Translations under genes and position numbers: made by a program
Shown: piece by piece, positions 47,499 through 56,148 of the stretch
Layout: each line of letters starts with the position of its first letter
Numbering within the stretch: position 1 is the stretch's first letter
DNA from: Nocardioides ferulae
GTDB lineage: Bacteria; Actinomycetota; Actinomycetes; Propionibacteriales; Nocardioidaceae
Assembly: GCF_003660455.1 (NCBI RefSeq)
Contig: NZ_QZVR01000022.1
Span: forward strand, 38,452-102,451
DNA: 64,000 bases
Direction: 5' to 3'
The notes under the pieces: generated by a model
Told to the model about the DNA's origin: nothing
Seen by the model: the letters and a program-made list of their open reading frames with translations, nothing else
Database searches by the model: none

Positions 47499-48584
47499 GT
47501 GGCAGAGCGCAGCGGAGACGCCGGCGGGCGACCCCGGGTGGCGCTGGCGCTGGGCAGCGGCGGGGCCCGTGGCTATGCCCACATCGGCGTGGTGCAGGTG
47601 CTGGAAGAACGTGGCTACGACGTGGTCACCATCGCCGGCACCTCGATGGGGGCGCTGGTCGGTGGGCTGCACGCGGCGGGTGTGCTGCCGGCGTACACCG
47701 AGTGGGCAGTGGGCCTGACCCAGCGCGACGTGCTGCGGCTGCTCGACCCGTCGTTGAAGGCGCCGGGGGCGATCCGGGCGGAGAAGATCCTGGCCCGGGT
47801 GGGCGAGCTGCTCGAGGGACGCCGCATCGAGGACCTGCCGATCCCGTTCACCGCGGTCGCCACCGACCTGCTGGCCCGCCGCGAGGTGTGGTTCCAGCGC
47901 GGGCCGGCCGACGTGGCGATCCGCGCCTCGATCGCGCTGCCGTCGTTCATCACGCCGGTGATGGTCAACGGGCGGCTGCTCGCCGACGGGGGCCTGATGA
48001 ACCCGATCCCGCTGGCGCCCACGGCCTCCGCCCACGCGGACCTGACCGTGGCGGTGTCCCTGGGCGGCGAGCCGGCCGGTCCGTCGGAGCGGGTGCTGGT
48101 GCAGGAGTCGGCCGAGCCGCGGCCGGTGGAGGAGTGGCTCGACCGGTTCCGGCGCAGCGCCGCCCAGGTGATGGAGCGCGATCTGGTACGCCGGGTGGCG
48201 ACCCGCCTGGCCGGCGTACGCGGTGCTTCGGCCGAGGCGGTCGCAGAGGGCACCGCGAAGGGCACCGCGGAGGCGGAGCTGATCGAGGACGTCGTCGGCG
48301 AGCTGGTCGAAGGCACGGTCGCGGGCGCCCTGCCCGGTGCGGACGCGCTCGGGGCGCTGCCGTCGGGGCTGAGGATGCTCGACGTCATGGAGCTCTCGCT
48401 CGACACGCTGCAGAGCGTGGTCACGCGCTATCGCCTCGCGGGCTACCCGCCGGACCTGCTGGTCACGGTCCCGAAGACCGCCTGCCGCACCCTGGACTTC
48501 CACAAGGCCACCGAGATGATCGCCCTGGGCCGCGAGCTGGCCGAGGCGGCCCTGGACCAGCACGAGGCCGCCCAGCAGGGGTAG
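47499..48584 (+). CDS. Patatin-like phospholipase (NTE family)
   Basis: The 361-residue hydrolase has the oxyanion loop GSGGARG (about 19-25), the nucleophile serine in GTSMG near residue 49 and the catalytic aspartate in DGG near 166. The C-terminal half is helical with alanine- and glutamate-rich segments of unknown role. No signal peptide is present. The GTG start has TAGCCT 6 bases upstream, preceded by three 9-bp repeats. Confidence 0.92.
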   Translation: MAERSGDAGGRPRVALALGSGGARGYAHIGVVQVLEERGYDVVTIAGTSMGALVGGLHAAGVLPAYTEWAVGLTQRDVLRLLDPSLKAPGAIRAEKILARVGELLEGRRIEDLPIPFTAVATDLLARREVWFQRGPADVAIRASIALPSFITPVMVNGRLLADGGLMNPIPLAPTASAHADLTVAVSLGGEPAGPSERVLVQESAEPRPVEEWLDRFRRSAAQVMERDLVRRVATRLAGVRGASAEAVAEGTAKGTAEAELIEDVVGELVEGTVAGALPGADALGALPSGLRMLDVMELSLDTLQSVVTRYRLAGYPPDLLVTVPKTACRTLDFHKATEMIALGRELAEAALDQHEAAQQG

Positions 48585-48591
48585 CCGACCC

Positions 48592-48636
48592 GTCACTGAT
48601 TCCCGCCGTTCTGCGGCGTGTCGGGGAACGATCGAC
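48592..48636 (-). repeat. 45-bp dispersed element, copy 1
   Basis: Read on the minus strand, this segment agrees with 51878-51922 (plus) at 40 of 45 positions, the first 25 being identical. It lies in the convergent gap between the patatin and PIG-L genes. It can fold: GTTCCC/GGGAATC on the outside and CGCCG/CGGCG inside. Confidence 0.8.
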
Positions 48637-48663
48637 GGCTCGCCGGACGGGCGAGACTCGGCG

Positions 48664-49422
48664 CTAGTCGCCCCAGCCCATCGGGAAGACCTCGAAGGTG
48701 GCGGCGAGGGCGGCGCCGCCTTCGAGTCGCTGAGCGGCCTGCCGGGCGAAGCCCTCGAGGAACTCGCGGGGGTCGAAGTTCTCCCAGCCCAGGCCGTCGA
48801 GGTAGGCGCGGTGGGCCTCGAGGGAGGCGACGCCGGCGTCGAAGGTGGCGGTGGTGTCGACCGCGTGGGTGGCCTGCGGCGAGCCGGCCGCCCAGACCTC
48901 GCGGACACCGTCCCAGGGTTGCAGCCCGTCGGGGGCGAGCTGGTCGGGGAAGACCCAGCGGTTCCCCGCGTCGCGGACCGCGTCGACCACCGCGCGGCCG
49001 ACGGCGATGTGGTCGGCCTGGTTGAGGTTGCGCCCGCCCCAGGTCTCCCGGAAGTTGCCGGTGACCACGATGTCGGGGCGATGGCGGCGCACAGCCTCCG
49101 CGATGGCGCTGCGCAGCGGCAGGCCGTACTCGACCACGCCGTCGCGGAAGCCGAGGAACTCCACGGTGTCGACGCCGACGATCCGCGCGGACTCGACCTG
49201 CTCGGCCTCCCGCACCCGGCGGCACTCGTCGGGGTGCAGGCCGTCGATGCCGGCCTCGCCACTGGTGACCATGCAGTAGGCTACGCGCTTGCCCTGTCCG
49301 GTCCAGCGGGCGACGGCGGCGGCCGCGCCGAACTCGAGGTCGTCGGGGTGGGCCACGACGCACAGGGCGCGGTCCCAGTCCTCGGTGAGCGGTGGCAGCG
49401 GTGCGGGCGTGTCGGCGGTCAT
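48664..49422 (-). CDS. PIG-L family deacetylase (MshB/Mca-like)
   Basis: The 252-residue zinc deacetylase has the metal motif VAHPDDLEFG near residue 24 and the second histidine site NQADHIAVGRAV near 136. The family removes N-acetyl groups from glucosaminyl compounds, including steps of mycothiol synthesis (MshB) and mycothiol-conjugate amidase (Mca); which one applies here is not decided by the sequence. It has no signal peptide. CAGGCT lies 7 bases before the ATG. It ends near the 45-bp element. Confidence 0.9.
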   Translation of the reverse strand: MTADTPAPLPPLTEDWDRALCVVAHPDDLEFGAAAAVARWTGQGKRVAYCMVTSGEAGIDGLHPDECRRVREAEQVESARIVGVDTVEFLGFRDGVVEYGLPLRSAIAEAVRRHRPDIVVTGNFRETWGGRNLNQADHIAVGRAVVDAVRDAGNRWVFPDQLAPDGLQPWDGVREVWAAGSPQATHAVDTTATFDAGVASLEAHRAYLDGLGWENFDPREFLEGFARQAAQRLEGGAALAATFEVFPMGWGD

Positions 49423-49455
49423 CTCACCCAGCCTGCCACGAGCGGGTGTCCCGGG

Positions 49456-51228
49456 TCAGCCCTGTTGCCGGGGACCAGGCTCGTGGCGGCCCTCGGCGTC
49501 CTCCGGTCGACCGTCGGCGTTCTCCGGTCGGTCGTCGGGGTGCTCGGGGTGCAGCCGCTGGACGACCTTCGCGACCTCGCGACGCAGCACCTTGCCCATC
49601 AGGTTGGTGGGCAGCTCGGGCACGTGTACGAACCGGCGCGGCACCTTGTAGCCGGTCAGCACCTCGCGGGAGTGGCGCTCCAGATCCTCGAGGTCGATGT
49701 GGCGGCCCTCGTGGGGCTGGACCGCGGCGACGACCTGCTCACTGCCCCCGGCCGCGGGCATGCCCACCACCGCGACGTCGGCGACGGAGTCGTGGCGGCG
49801 CAGCACCGCCTCGACCTCGCTGGGATAGACGTTGAAGCCGCCGGTGATGATGACCTCCTTGAGCCGGTCGACGACGGTGAGGAACCCGTCGTCGTCCATG
49901 GTCACGATGTCGCCGGTGCGGAACCAGCCGTCGTGGAAGGCCTTGGCGGTCTCGTCGGGGAGGCCGCGGTAGCCGGCGAAGACCTGCGGTCCGCGCACGA
50001 GCAGCTCGCCCCGCTCACCGCGCGGCACGTCGCGCTCGAGATGGTCGGGGTCGGCGATGCGGATCTCGACGTCGGGGAACGGCACCCCGATGCAGCCGGG
50101 CCGGCGGCCGGGGCTCATCGGGTTGCCGACGACGACCGGGGAGGTCTCGGTGAGCCCGTAGCCCTCGACGAGCAGCCCGCCGGTGGCGGCCTCCCACCGG
50201 GCGACCAGGTCGGCGGGCAGCGACATCGCCCCGGAGAGGGCGTAGCGGATGCCCTGCAGGGACACCTGGCGGCGCTCTGCCTCGGCGACGATCCGCTCGT
50301 AGAGCGGAGGAACGGCGGGAACGAACGACGGCACGTCGCGCTTGATCGCGTCCATGAGCAGACCGATCTCAGGGCGTGGCAGCAGCACGAGCCGGGCGCC
50401 GAGGCTGATGCCGAACAGCACGCCGATGGTGAGCCCGTAGGCGTGGAACAGCGGCAGGGCGAGCAGGAACGACTCGCGGCCCTCCTGCAGCCCGGGCACC
50501 CAGGCGCGGCCCTGGACGACGTTCGCGACCAGGTTGCGATGGGTGAGCGGGACGCCCTTGGGCACCCCGGTGGTTCCGGAGGTGTAGAGCAGCAGCGCGA
50601 CGTCCTCGGCGGTGGGTGCCGGGTGGGCGCTGTCGAGCGGCGGCGAACCGGCCAGGTCGCGGAAGGGGATCGTGCTGGGCGCCGGGGCGGTCAGCTCGGC
50701 GCGCGCGGCCCTGGCCTTGGCGATCGGCAGTCGCAGGGCGACCCGCTTGGCGAGCGGCAGCTCGTCGGTGAGGTCGACGGAGACGACGTGGTCGAGGGCG
50801 GTGTCGGCGCGCAGCTGGTCGACGACCGGCACCGCCTTGTCCCACACGATCGCGACCTTGGCGCCGTGGTCGACGAACGGGTGGCGCAGCTCGGCGGCGG
50901 TGTAGAGCGGGTTGTGCTGGACCGCGATCGCCCCGAGCCGCAGCACGGCGTAGAACGCGATCACGTTCTGCGGGCAGCTCGGCATCAGCAGCGCGACGCG
51001 GTCACCGGGACCGACCCCGAGCATCCGGAGCCCCTCGGCGACGCGCTGCACGCGGTCGCCGAGCCGGGCGTAGGTGGTGCTGCGTCCGATGAAGTCCAGG
51101 GCCGGACGGTCGCCGTGCGCGGCGAGGGTGCGGTCGAGCTGGTCCAGCAGCGTGGTGCTGCCGTAGTCGAGGTGGGCCGGGACCCCGGGTCCGTAGGACG
51201 CGACCCAGACGGGCTCCTGCGCTGCCAC
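49456..51228 (-). CDS. Long-chain fatty-acid-CoA ligase
   Basis: The 590-residue adenylate-forming enzyme has the P-loop LLYTSGTTGVPKG, the A5 motif VEGYGLTETSPV, GWFRTGDIV and a late PTNLMGKVLRREV with the catalytic lysine. The N-terminus VWVASYGPGVPAHLDYG is typical of actinobacterial FadD proteins. A His/Glu/Pro-rich tail closes the protein. GTG 51228 follows GGGAGGAG; a longer frame to 51267 has no ribosome site. It is divergent from the MarR gene, which may control it. Confidence 0.93.
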   Translation of the reverse strand: MAAQEPVWVASYGPGVPAHLDYGSTTLLDQLDRTLAAHGDRPALDFIGRSTTYARLGDRVQRVAEGLRMLGVGPGDRVALLMPSCPQNVIAFYAVLRLGAIAVQHNPLYTAAELRHPFVDHGAKVAIVWDKAVPVVDQLRADTALDHVVSVDLTDELPLAKRVALRLPIAKARAARAELTAPAPSTIPFRDLAGSPPLDSAHPAPTAEDVALLLYTSGTTGVPKGVPLTHRNLVANVVQGRAWVPGLQEGRESFLLALPLFHAYGLTIGVLFGISLGARLVLLPRPEIGLLMDAIKRDVPSFVPAVPPLYERIVAEAERRQVSLQGIRYALSGAMSLPADLVARWEAATGGLLVEGYGLTETSPVVVGNPMSPGRRPGCIGVPFPDVEIRIADPDHLERDVPRGERGELLVRGPQVFAGYRGLPDETAKAFHDGWFRTGDIVTMDDDGFLTVVDRLKEVIITGGFNVYPSEVEAVLRRHDSVADVAVVGMPAAGGSEQVVAAVQPHEGRHIDLEDLERHSREVLTGYKVPRRFVHVPELPTNLMGKVLRREVAKVVQRLHPEHPDDRPENADGRPEDAEGRHEPGPRQQG

Positions 51229-51314
51229 TGCTCTCCTCCCCGCCGGGGACGGGGGTGTCTCCGGCACCGCTCAACCTACCGCCCGCCCGTCGCCCCTCCC
51301 CGCGGCTCCTGGGG

Positions 51315-51324
51315 ATCCTAGGAT
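51315..51324. promoter_or_regulatory. ATCCTAGGAT palindrome between fadD-like and marR genes
   Basis: The perfect 10-bp palindrome carries TAGGAT on both strands, so one site could be a -10 box for both divergent genes and a MarR operator. The distances are 40 bases to the marR ATG and 87 to the ligase GTG. Confidence 0.5.
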
Positions 51325-51363
51325 GGCCCGGCTCGCCGTCGCCGCTCCCGAGGTGCCCTGCCG

Positions 51364-51921
51364 ATGACCCGAACACCGGACCCCACGCCGGACCCGATCC
51401 GCGAGGCGCACTCGCAGTGGGTCCGGCACGGCTGGGCCGACGCCGCCGACGGGATGGCGATGGTGACCAGCCTGGTCCGGGCGCAGCAGCTGCTGATGGA
51501 GCGGATCGACGCGGTGCTGCGCCCGCTCGGGCTGACCTTCGCCCGCTACGAGGTGCTGCGACTGCTGTCGTTCACCCGCTCGGGGGCGCTGCCGATGACG
51601 CGGCTCGGCTCGCTGCTGCAGGTGCACCCGACCAGCGTCACCAGCGCCGTCGACCGGCTGCAGGCGCAGGGGTACGTCGACCGGGTGCGCGACGACGCCG
51701 ACCGGCGGGTGGTGCGGGCCGCGATCACCGACGCCGGCCGAGACATCGTGGAGGCCGCCACCGACGGTCTCAACGAGGTCTTCCGCGACCCCGGCCTCTC
51801 CCCCGACGACGTGTACCGCCTCACCGAGATGCTCACGATCCTGCGCGCCAGCGCCGGCGACACGGTCGCGCCGACCGGTCGATCGTTCCCCGACACGCCG
51901 CAAGAGCGCGGGAATCGGTGA
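51364..51921 (+). CDS. MarR-family transcription regulator
   Basis: The 185-residue protein has the MarR winged helix: LTFARYEVLRLLSF, then the recognition segment LGSLLQVHPTSVTSAVDRLQ and the wing VRDDADRRVVRAAITDAG. It lies between the divergent acyl-CoA ligase and icmF. The last 14 residues (SFPDTPQERGNR and two before) are encoded by the 45-bp dispersed element, so the C-terminus has been added or replaced by the element. Its ligand is probably an acyl-CoA or fatty acid derivative (inference). Confidence 0.92.
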   Translation: MTRTPDPTPDPIREAHSQWVRHGWADAADGMAMVTSLVRAQQLLMERIDAVLRPLGLTFARYEVLRLLSFTRSGALPMTRLGSLLQVHPTSVTSAVDRLQAQGYVDRVRDDADRRVVRAAITDAGRDIVEAATDGLNEVFRDPGLSPDDVYRLTEMLTILRASAGDTVAPTGRSFPDTPQERGNR

Positions 51922-51922
51922 C
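51878..51922 (+). repeat. 45-bp dispersed element, copy 2
   Basis: This copy agrees at 40 of 45 positions with the minus strand of 48592-48636. It covers the last codons and the stop of the marR gene. The outer stem GTTCCC/GGGAATC is kept and the inner pairing is preserved in a changed form (CGC/GCG). Confidence 0.8.
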
Positions 51923-52007
51923 GCCTCGGCGAGCAAGCCCCACTCCCGCGACTGCTGGGAGGGGCGCGAGTCTTCCCCTAGTTAGTTGGACGTCCTAGTA
52001 TTGGTGC

Positions 52008-55000
52008 ATGCCTGAGCTCCACGTGCCCACGAACCCGGTCCGACTCGTGACCGCCTCCAGCCTGTTCGACGGCCACGACGCCTCGATCAACATCATGCGG
52101 CGGATCTTCCAGAGCCAGGGGTGCGAGGTGATCCACCTCGGCCACAACCGCTCGGTGCAGGAGGTCGTCGACGCCGCGCTCGAGGAGGACGTGCAGGGCG
52201 TCGCGGTCTCGTCGTACCAAGGCGGGCACGTGGAGTACTTCGAGTACCTCGTCGAGCTGCTGCGCGCCAACGGCGCCGGACACGTCAAGGTCGTCGGGGG
52301 CGGCGGCGGGGTGATCGTGCGCGACGAGATCGAGCGGCTGCGCAGCTCCGGCGTGACGATCTTCTCCCCCGAGGACGGCCAGCAGATGGGCCTGGTCGGC
52401 ATGGTCAACTCGGTGGTCCGCGACTGCGACGTCGACCTGTGGCGAGACGGCGCCGTCGGCGCCGACGAGGTGCTCAGCGGCGAGCGGCGGGCGGTGGCCC
52501 GCGCGATCACCGGCGTCGAGCAGGGCCGGCTCGGCGACGACGTCCTCGAGCGGCTGCGCGCCGCTGCGGCCTCGCACGCCACGCCGGTGCTCGGCATCAC
52601 CGGCACCGGCGGCTCGGGCAAGTCCTCGCTCACCGACGAGCTGGTCCGCCGGTTCCGGGTCGACCAGCAGGACAAGCTGCGGGTCGCGGTCGTCGCCATC
52701 GACCCCACCCGCCGCAAGGGCGGCGGAGCGCTGCTCGGCGACCGGATCCGGATGAACGCGCTCGACGGGGACCGCGTCTACTTCCGCTCGCTGGCCACCC
52801 GCGGTGCGCACGAGGTGCCCGAGCACCTCCACGACGTGATCGCGGTGCTGAAGGCCGGCGGCTTCGACCTGGTCGTCATCGAGACCCCCGGCATCGGCCA
52901 GGGCGACGCGGCGATCGTGCCGTTCGTCGACCTCTCGATGTATGTCATGACGCCGGAGTACGGCGCCGCCTCGCAGCTGGAGAAGATCGACATGCTCGAC
53001 TTCGCCGACGTCGTGGCGATCAACAAGTTCGAGCGCCGCGGCGCCGAGGACGCCCTGCGCGACGTCGGCCGCCAGCTGGTGCGCAACCGGGAGGCGTTCG
53101 GCAAGCAGCCCGCCGACATGCCGGTCTTCGGCACCTCCGCGGCCCGCTTCAACGACGACGGCGTCACCGCGCTCTACCAGCACCTGCGCGGGCTGCTCGC
53201 CGAGCGCGGCCTCCCCGTCGCCGAGGGCACCCTCGCCCACGTCGACGTGCGGCACTCCTCGAAGGTCGACCAGATCATCCCCGGCGAGCGGGTCCGCTAC
53301 CTCGCCGAGATCGCCGAGACGGTCCGTGGCTACCACGCCCGCACCGAGGACCTCGTGGCCGCGGTGCGCCGGGTGCAGCAGCTCGAGGCGGCGCGCGCCG
53401 CGCTGGGCGAGCGCGACGCCGGCGACCTGCCCGCGGTGCTCGACGAGGCGCGGTCGGCGCTGCCGGCCGAGGCCCGCGACGCGCTGGCCGCGTGGCCGGC
53501 CACCGTCGAGGCCTACTCCGGCGACGAGCACACCGTCACCGTGCGCGATCGTCAGATCACCACCCGGCTCACCCGCGAGTCGCTGTCGGGCAACAAGGTG
53601 CCGCGGGTGGCCCTCCCCCGCTACGCCGACCACGGCGAGCTGCTGCGCTTCCTGCGCCGCGAGAACCTCCCGGGCCACTACCCGTTCACCGGCGGGGTGT
53701 TCGCGTTCAAGCGGGACAACGAGGACCCCGCGCGGATGTTCGCCGGCGAGGGCGACCCGTTCCGCACCAACCGCCGGTTCAAGCTGCTCTCCGAGGGGCA
53801 GCCGGCCACCCGCCTCTCGACCGCGTTCGACTCGGTCACCCTCTACGGCCGCGACCCCGACGAGCGGCCCGACATCTACGGCAAGGTCGGCACCTCCGGG
53901 GTCAGCGTCGCGACGCTCGACGACATGTCCGCGCTCTACGACGGCTTCGACCTGGTGGCGCCGAGCACCAGCGTCTCGATGACGATCAACGGACCGGCGC
54001 CGACCGTGCTGGCGTTCTTCCTCAACACCGTCATCGACCAGCAGGTCGAGAAGTTCCGCGCCGAGCACGACCGCGACCCGGACGACGCCGAGCGCGCCGA
54101 GCTGGCGGCGTACGCCGTGCAGACGGTGCGCGGCACGGTGCAGGCCGACATCCTCAAGGAGGACCAGGGCCAGAACACCTGCCTGTTCTCCACCGAGTTC
54201 TCGCTGCGCTGCATGGCCGACATCCAGCAGTGGTTCATCGACCAGGGCGTGCGCAACTTCTACTCGGTCTCGATCTCGGGCTACCACATCGCCGAGGCCG
54301 GGGCGAACCCGATCAGCCAGCTCGCGTTCACCCTCGCCAACGGGTTCACCTACGTCGAGGCCTACCTCGCCCGCGGCATGGACATCGACGACTTCGCCCC
54401 GAACCTGTCGTTCTTCTTCTCCAACGGCATGGACCCCGAGTACTCCGTGATCGGGCGCGTGGCGCGCCGCATCTGGGCGGTGGCGATGAAGGAGCGGTAC
54501 GGCGCGAGCGAGCGCTCGCAGAAGCTGAAGTACCACGTGCAGACGTCGGGCCGCTCACTGCACGCGCAGGAGATGGACTTCAACGACATCCGCACCACGC
54601 TGCAGGCGCTGATCGCGATCTACGACAACGCCAACAGCCTGCACACCAACGCCTACGACGAGGCGGTGACCACCCCGGGCGAGGAGTCGGTGCGCCGGGC
54701 GCTGGCGATCCAGCTGATCATCAACCGCGAGTGGGGCCTGGCGATGAACGAGAACCCGCTGCAGGGGTCGTTCGTCATCGACGAGCTCACCGACCTGGTC
54801 GAGGAGGCGGTGCTGCGCGAGTTCGAGGCGATCAACGAGCGCGGCGGCGTGCTCGGCGCGATGGAGACCGGCTACCAGCGGGGCCGGATCCAGGACGAGT
54901 CGATGCTCTACGAGCACCGCAAGCACGACGGGTCGCTGCCGATCATCGGCGTCAACACCTTCCGCCGCCCGGACCGCGACGGGGAGGGCACCCCCGAGCA

Positions 55001-55235
55001 CGTCGAGCTGGCCCGCGCGACCGAGGCGGAGAAGCGCTCCCAGCTCGACCGGGTGCACGCGTTCCAGGCCGAGCACTCGACCGAGGCCGAGGCCGCGCTG
55101 GCCCGGCTGAAGGAGGCGGCCACCTCCGGGGAGAACGTCTTCGCGGTGCTGATGGACGCCGCCCGGGTCTGCTCGCTGGGCCAGGTCACCGAGGCGTTCT
55201 TCGAGGTCGGCGGGGCCTACCGGCGGAACGTCTAG
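52008..55235 (+). CDS. icmF: Fused isobutyryl-CoA mutase IcmF
   Basis: IcmF interconverts isobutyryl- and n-butyryl-CoA (some members also act on pivalyl- or isovaleryl-CoA) with adenosylcobalamin. The 1075-residue protein contains in order the B12-binding domain (about 10-140, cobalt-ligand histidine H23 in FDGHDASINIM), the MeaB-like G-protein chaperone (P-loop GITGTGGSGKSSL near residue 197) and the mutase barrel (about 540-1075, SLRCMADIQQW and ISGYHIAEAGANP). TAGTAT lies 6 bases before the ATG, predicting a leaderless message. A MarR gene lies just upstream and a cytoplasmic BtuF-like gene downstream. Confidence 0.95.
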   Translation: MPELHVPTNPVRLVTASSLFDGHDASINIMRRIFQSQGCEVIHLGHNRSVQEVVDAALEEDVQGVAVSSYQGGHVEYFEYLVELLRANGAGHVKVVGGGGGVIVRDEIERLRSSGVTIFSPEDGQQMGLVGMVNSVVRDCDVDLWRDGAVGADEVLSGERRAVARAITGVEQGRLGDDVLERLRAAAASHATPVLGITGTGGSGKSSLTDELVRRFRVDQQDKLRVAVVAIDPTRRKGGGALLGDRIRMNALDGDRVYFRSLATRGAHEVPEHLHDVIAVLKAGGFDLVVIETPGIGQGDAAIVPFVDLSMYVMTPEYGAASQLEKIDMLDFADVVAINKFERRGAEDALRDVGRQLVRNREAFGKQPADMPVFGTSAARFNDDGVTALYQHLRGLLAERGLPVAEGTLAHVDVRHSSKVDQIIPGERVRYLAEIAETVRGYHARTEDLVAAVRRVQQLEAARAALGERDAGDLPAVLDEARSALPAEARDALAAWPATVEAYSGDEHTVTVRDRQITTRLTRESLSGNKVPRVALPRYADHGELLRFLRRENLPGHYPFTGGVFAFKRDNEDPARMFAGEGDPFRTNRRFKLLSEGQPATRLSTAFDSVTLYGRDPDERPDIYGKVGTSGVSVATLDDMSALYDGFDLVAPSTSVSMTINGPAPTVLAFFLNTVIDQQVEKFRAEHDRDPDDAERAELAAYAVQTVRGTVQADILKEDQGQNTCLFSTEFSLRCMADIQQWFIDQGVRNFYSVSISGYHIAEAGANPISQLAFTLANGFTYVEAYLARGMDIDDFAPNLSFFFSNGMDPEYSVIGRVARRIWAVAMKERYGASERSQKLKYHVQTSGRSLHAQEMDFNDIRTTLQALIAIYDNANSLHTNAYDEAVTTPGEESVRRALAIQLIINREWGLAMNENPLQGSFVIDELTDLVEEAVLREFEAINERGGVLGAMETGYQRGRIQDESMLYEHRKHDGSLPIIGVNTFRRPDRDGEGTPEHVELARATEAEKRSQLDRVHAFQAEHSTEAEAALARLKEAATSGENVFAVLMDAARVCSLGQVTEAFFEVGGAYRRNV

Positions 55236-55270
55236 TCACCCCACGACCTTGCCCGCTCCTCCGCTGCGCT

Positions 55271-55294
55271 CCCCCGCGGACAAGCCCGCGGGGG
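55271..55294 (+). terminator. icmF: Terminator after icmF
   Basis: CCCCCGCGG and CCGCGGGGG form a 9-bp stem with a 6-base loop, 36 bases after the icmF stop codon. Confidence 0.65.
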
Positions 55295-55410
55295 CCCCGA
55301 CGTCTCGGGCTGGTCGGGCTCGCAGAACCTCATGGAAGATGCATGACTGACGCCGACCCAGCCTGCGAGCGGGAGCGACCGCGTGTATCGAAACCTACGA
55401 CTGGAGGTTC

Positions 55411-56127
55411 ATGAACATCCGCCCCGCCGTGCGCGTCGTCTCCCTGGTCCCCTCGATCACCGAGGCGCTGGCCACGGTCCGACCCGAGGCGCTGGTCGGT
55501 GCGACCGACTGGTGCACCCACCCGGCGGACCTCGACGCCCGCGGCGTCACCCGGGTGCGGGGCACCAAGAACCCCGACCTGGCCGCGATCCGCGCGCTCG
55601 AGCCCGACGTGGTGGTGGCCAACAAGGAGGAGAACCGCGAGCTCGACGTACGCCGGCTGCGCGAGGCCGGCGTCCGGGTCTGGGTGAGCGAGATCGAGAC
55701 CGTCCCCCAGGCCGCCGCGGCGTACGACGAGCTGTTCGGCGAGGTGCTCGGCTGGCCGGCGCCGGGGTGGCTGGAGCAGGTCCGCGACCGGTGGTGCGGG
55801 CCGCTGCCGCCGGTGCGGGCCCGGGTGGCGATCCCGGTGTGGCGCGACCCGTGGATGGTCGTCGGCAGCCGCACCTTCACCGGCGACCTGGCGCGCCGGC
55901 TCGGCTGGGAGAACGTCTTCGCCGCCCACGAGGACCGCTACCCCCGCGTCGAGGTCGCCGAGATCGAGGGGGCCCGGCCCGACGTGGTGCTGCTGCCCGA
56001 CGAGCCCTACCGGTTCACCGACGCCGACGGGCCCGAGGCGTTCACGACCGCGACCGAGCTGGTGAGCGGTCGGCTGCTCACGTGGTACGGCCCGTCGCTG
56101 GTGGAGGCCGCCGACCGGCTCGGCTGA
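55411..56127 (+). CDS. Cytoplasmic BtuF-like helical-backbone metal receptor
   Basis: The 238-residue protein has the fold of cobalamin-binding BtuF-type receptors: RVVSLVPSITEALATV, GATDWCTHP, a central helix ending in WVSEIETVPQAAAAYDE and a late second lobe (VVLLPDEPYRFTD). It has no signal peptide and no ABC genes around it. Standing behind the B12 enzyme icmF, it could handle cobalamin inside the cell, but this is inference. GGAGG precedes the ATG at short spacing. Confidence 0.85.
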   Translation: MNIRPAVRVVSLVPSITEALATVRPEALVGATDWCTHPADLDARGVTRVRGTKNPDLAAIRALEPDVVVANKEENRELDVRRLREAGVRVWVSEIETVPQAAAAYDELFGEVLGWPAPGWLEQVRDRWCGPLPPVRARVAIPVWRDPWMVVGSRTFTGDLARRLGWENVFAAHEDRYPRVEVAEIEGARPDVVLLPDEPYRFTDADGPEAFTTATELVSGRLLTWYGPSLVEAADRLG

Positions 56128-56148
56128 CCTCGTCGCCGGCCGGGCGGC

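Noticed and set aside
51930..52007. Cobalamin riboswitch before icmF
   Set aside because: TAGTAT lies 6 bases before the ATG, so there is no leader RNA, and no B12-box is seen.
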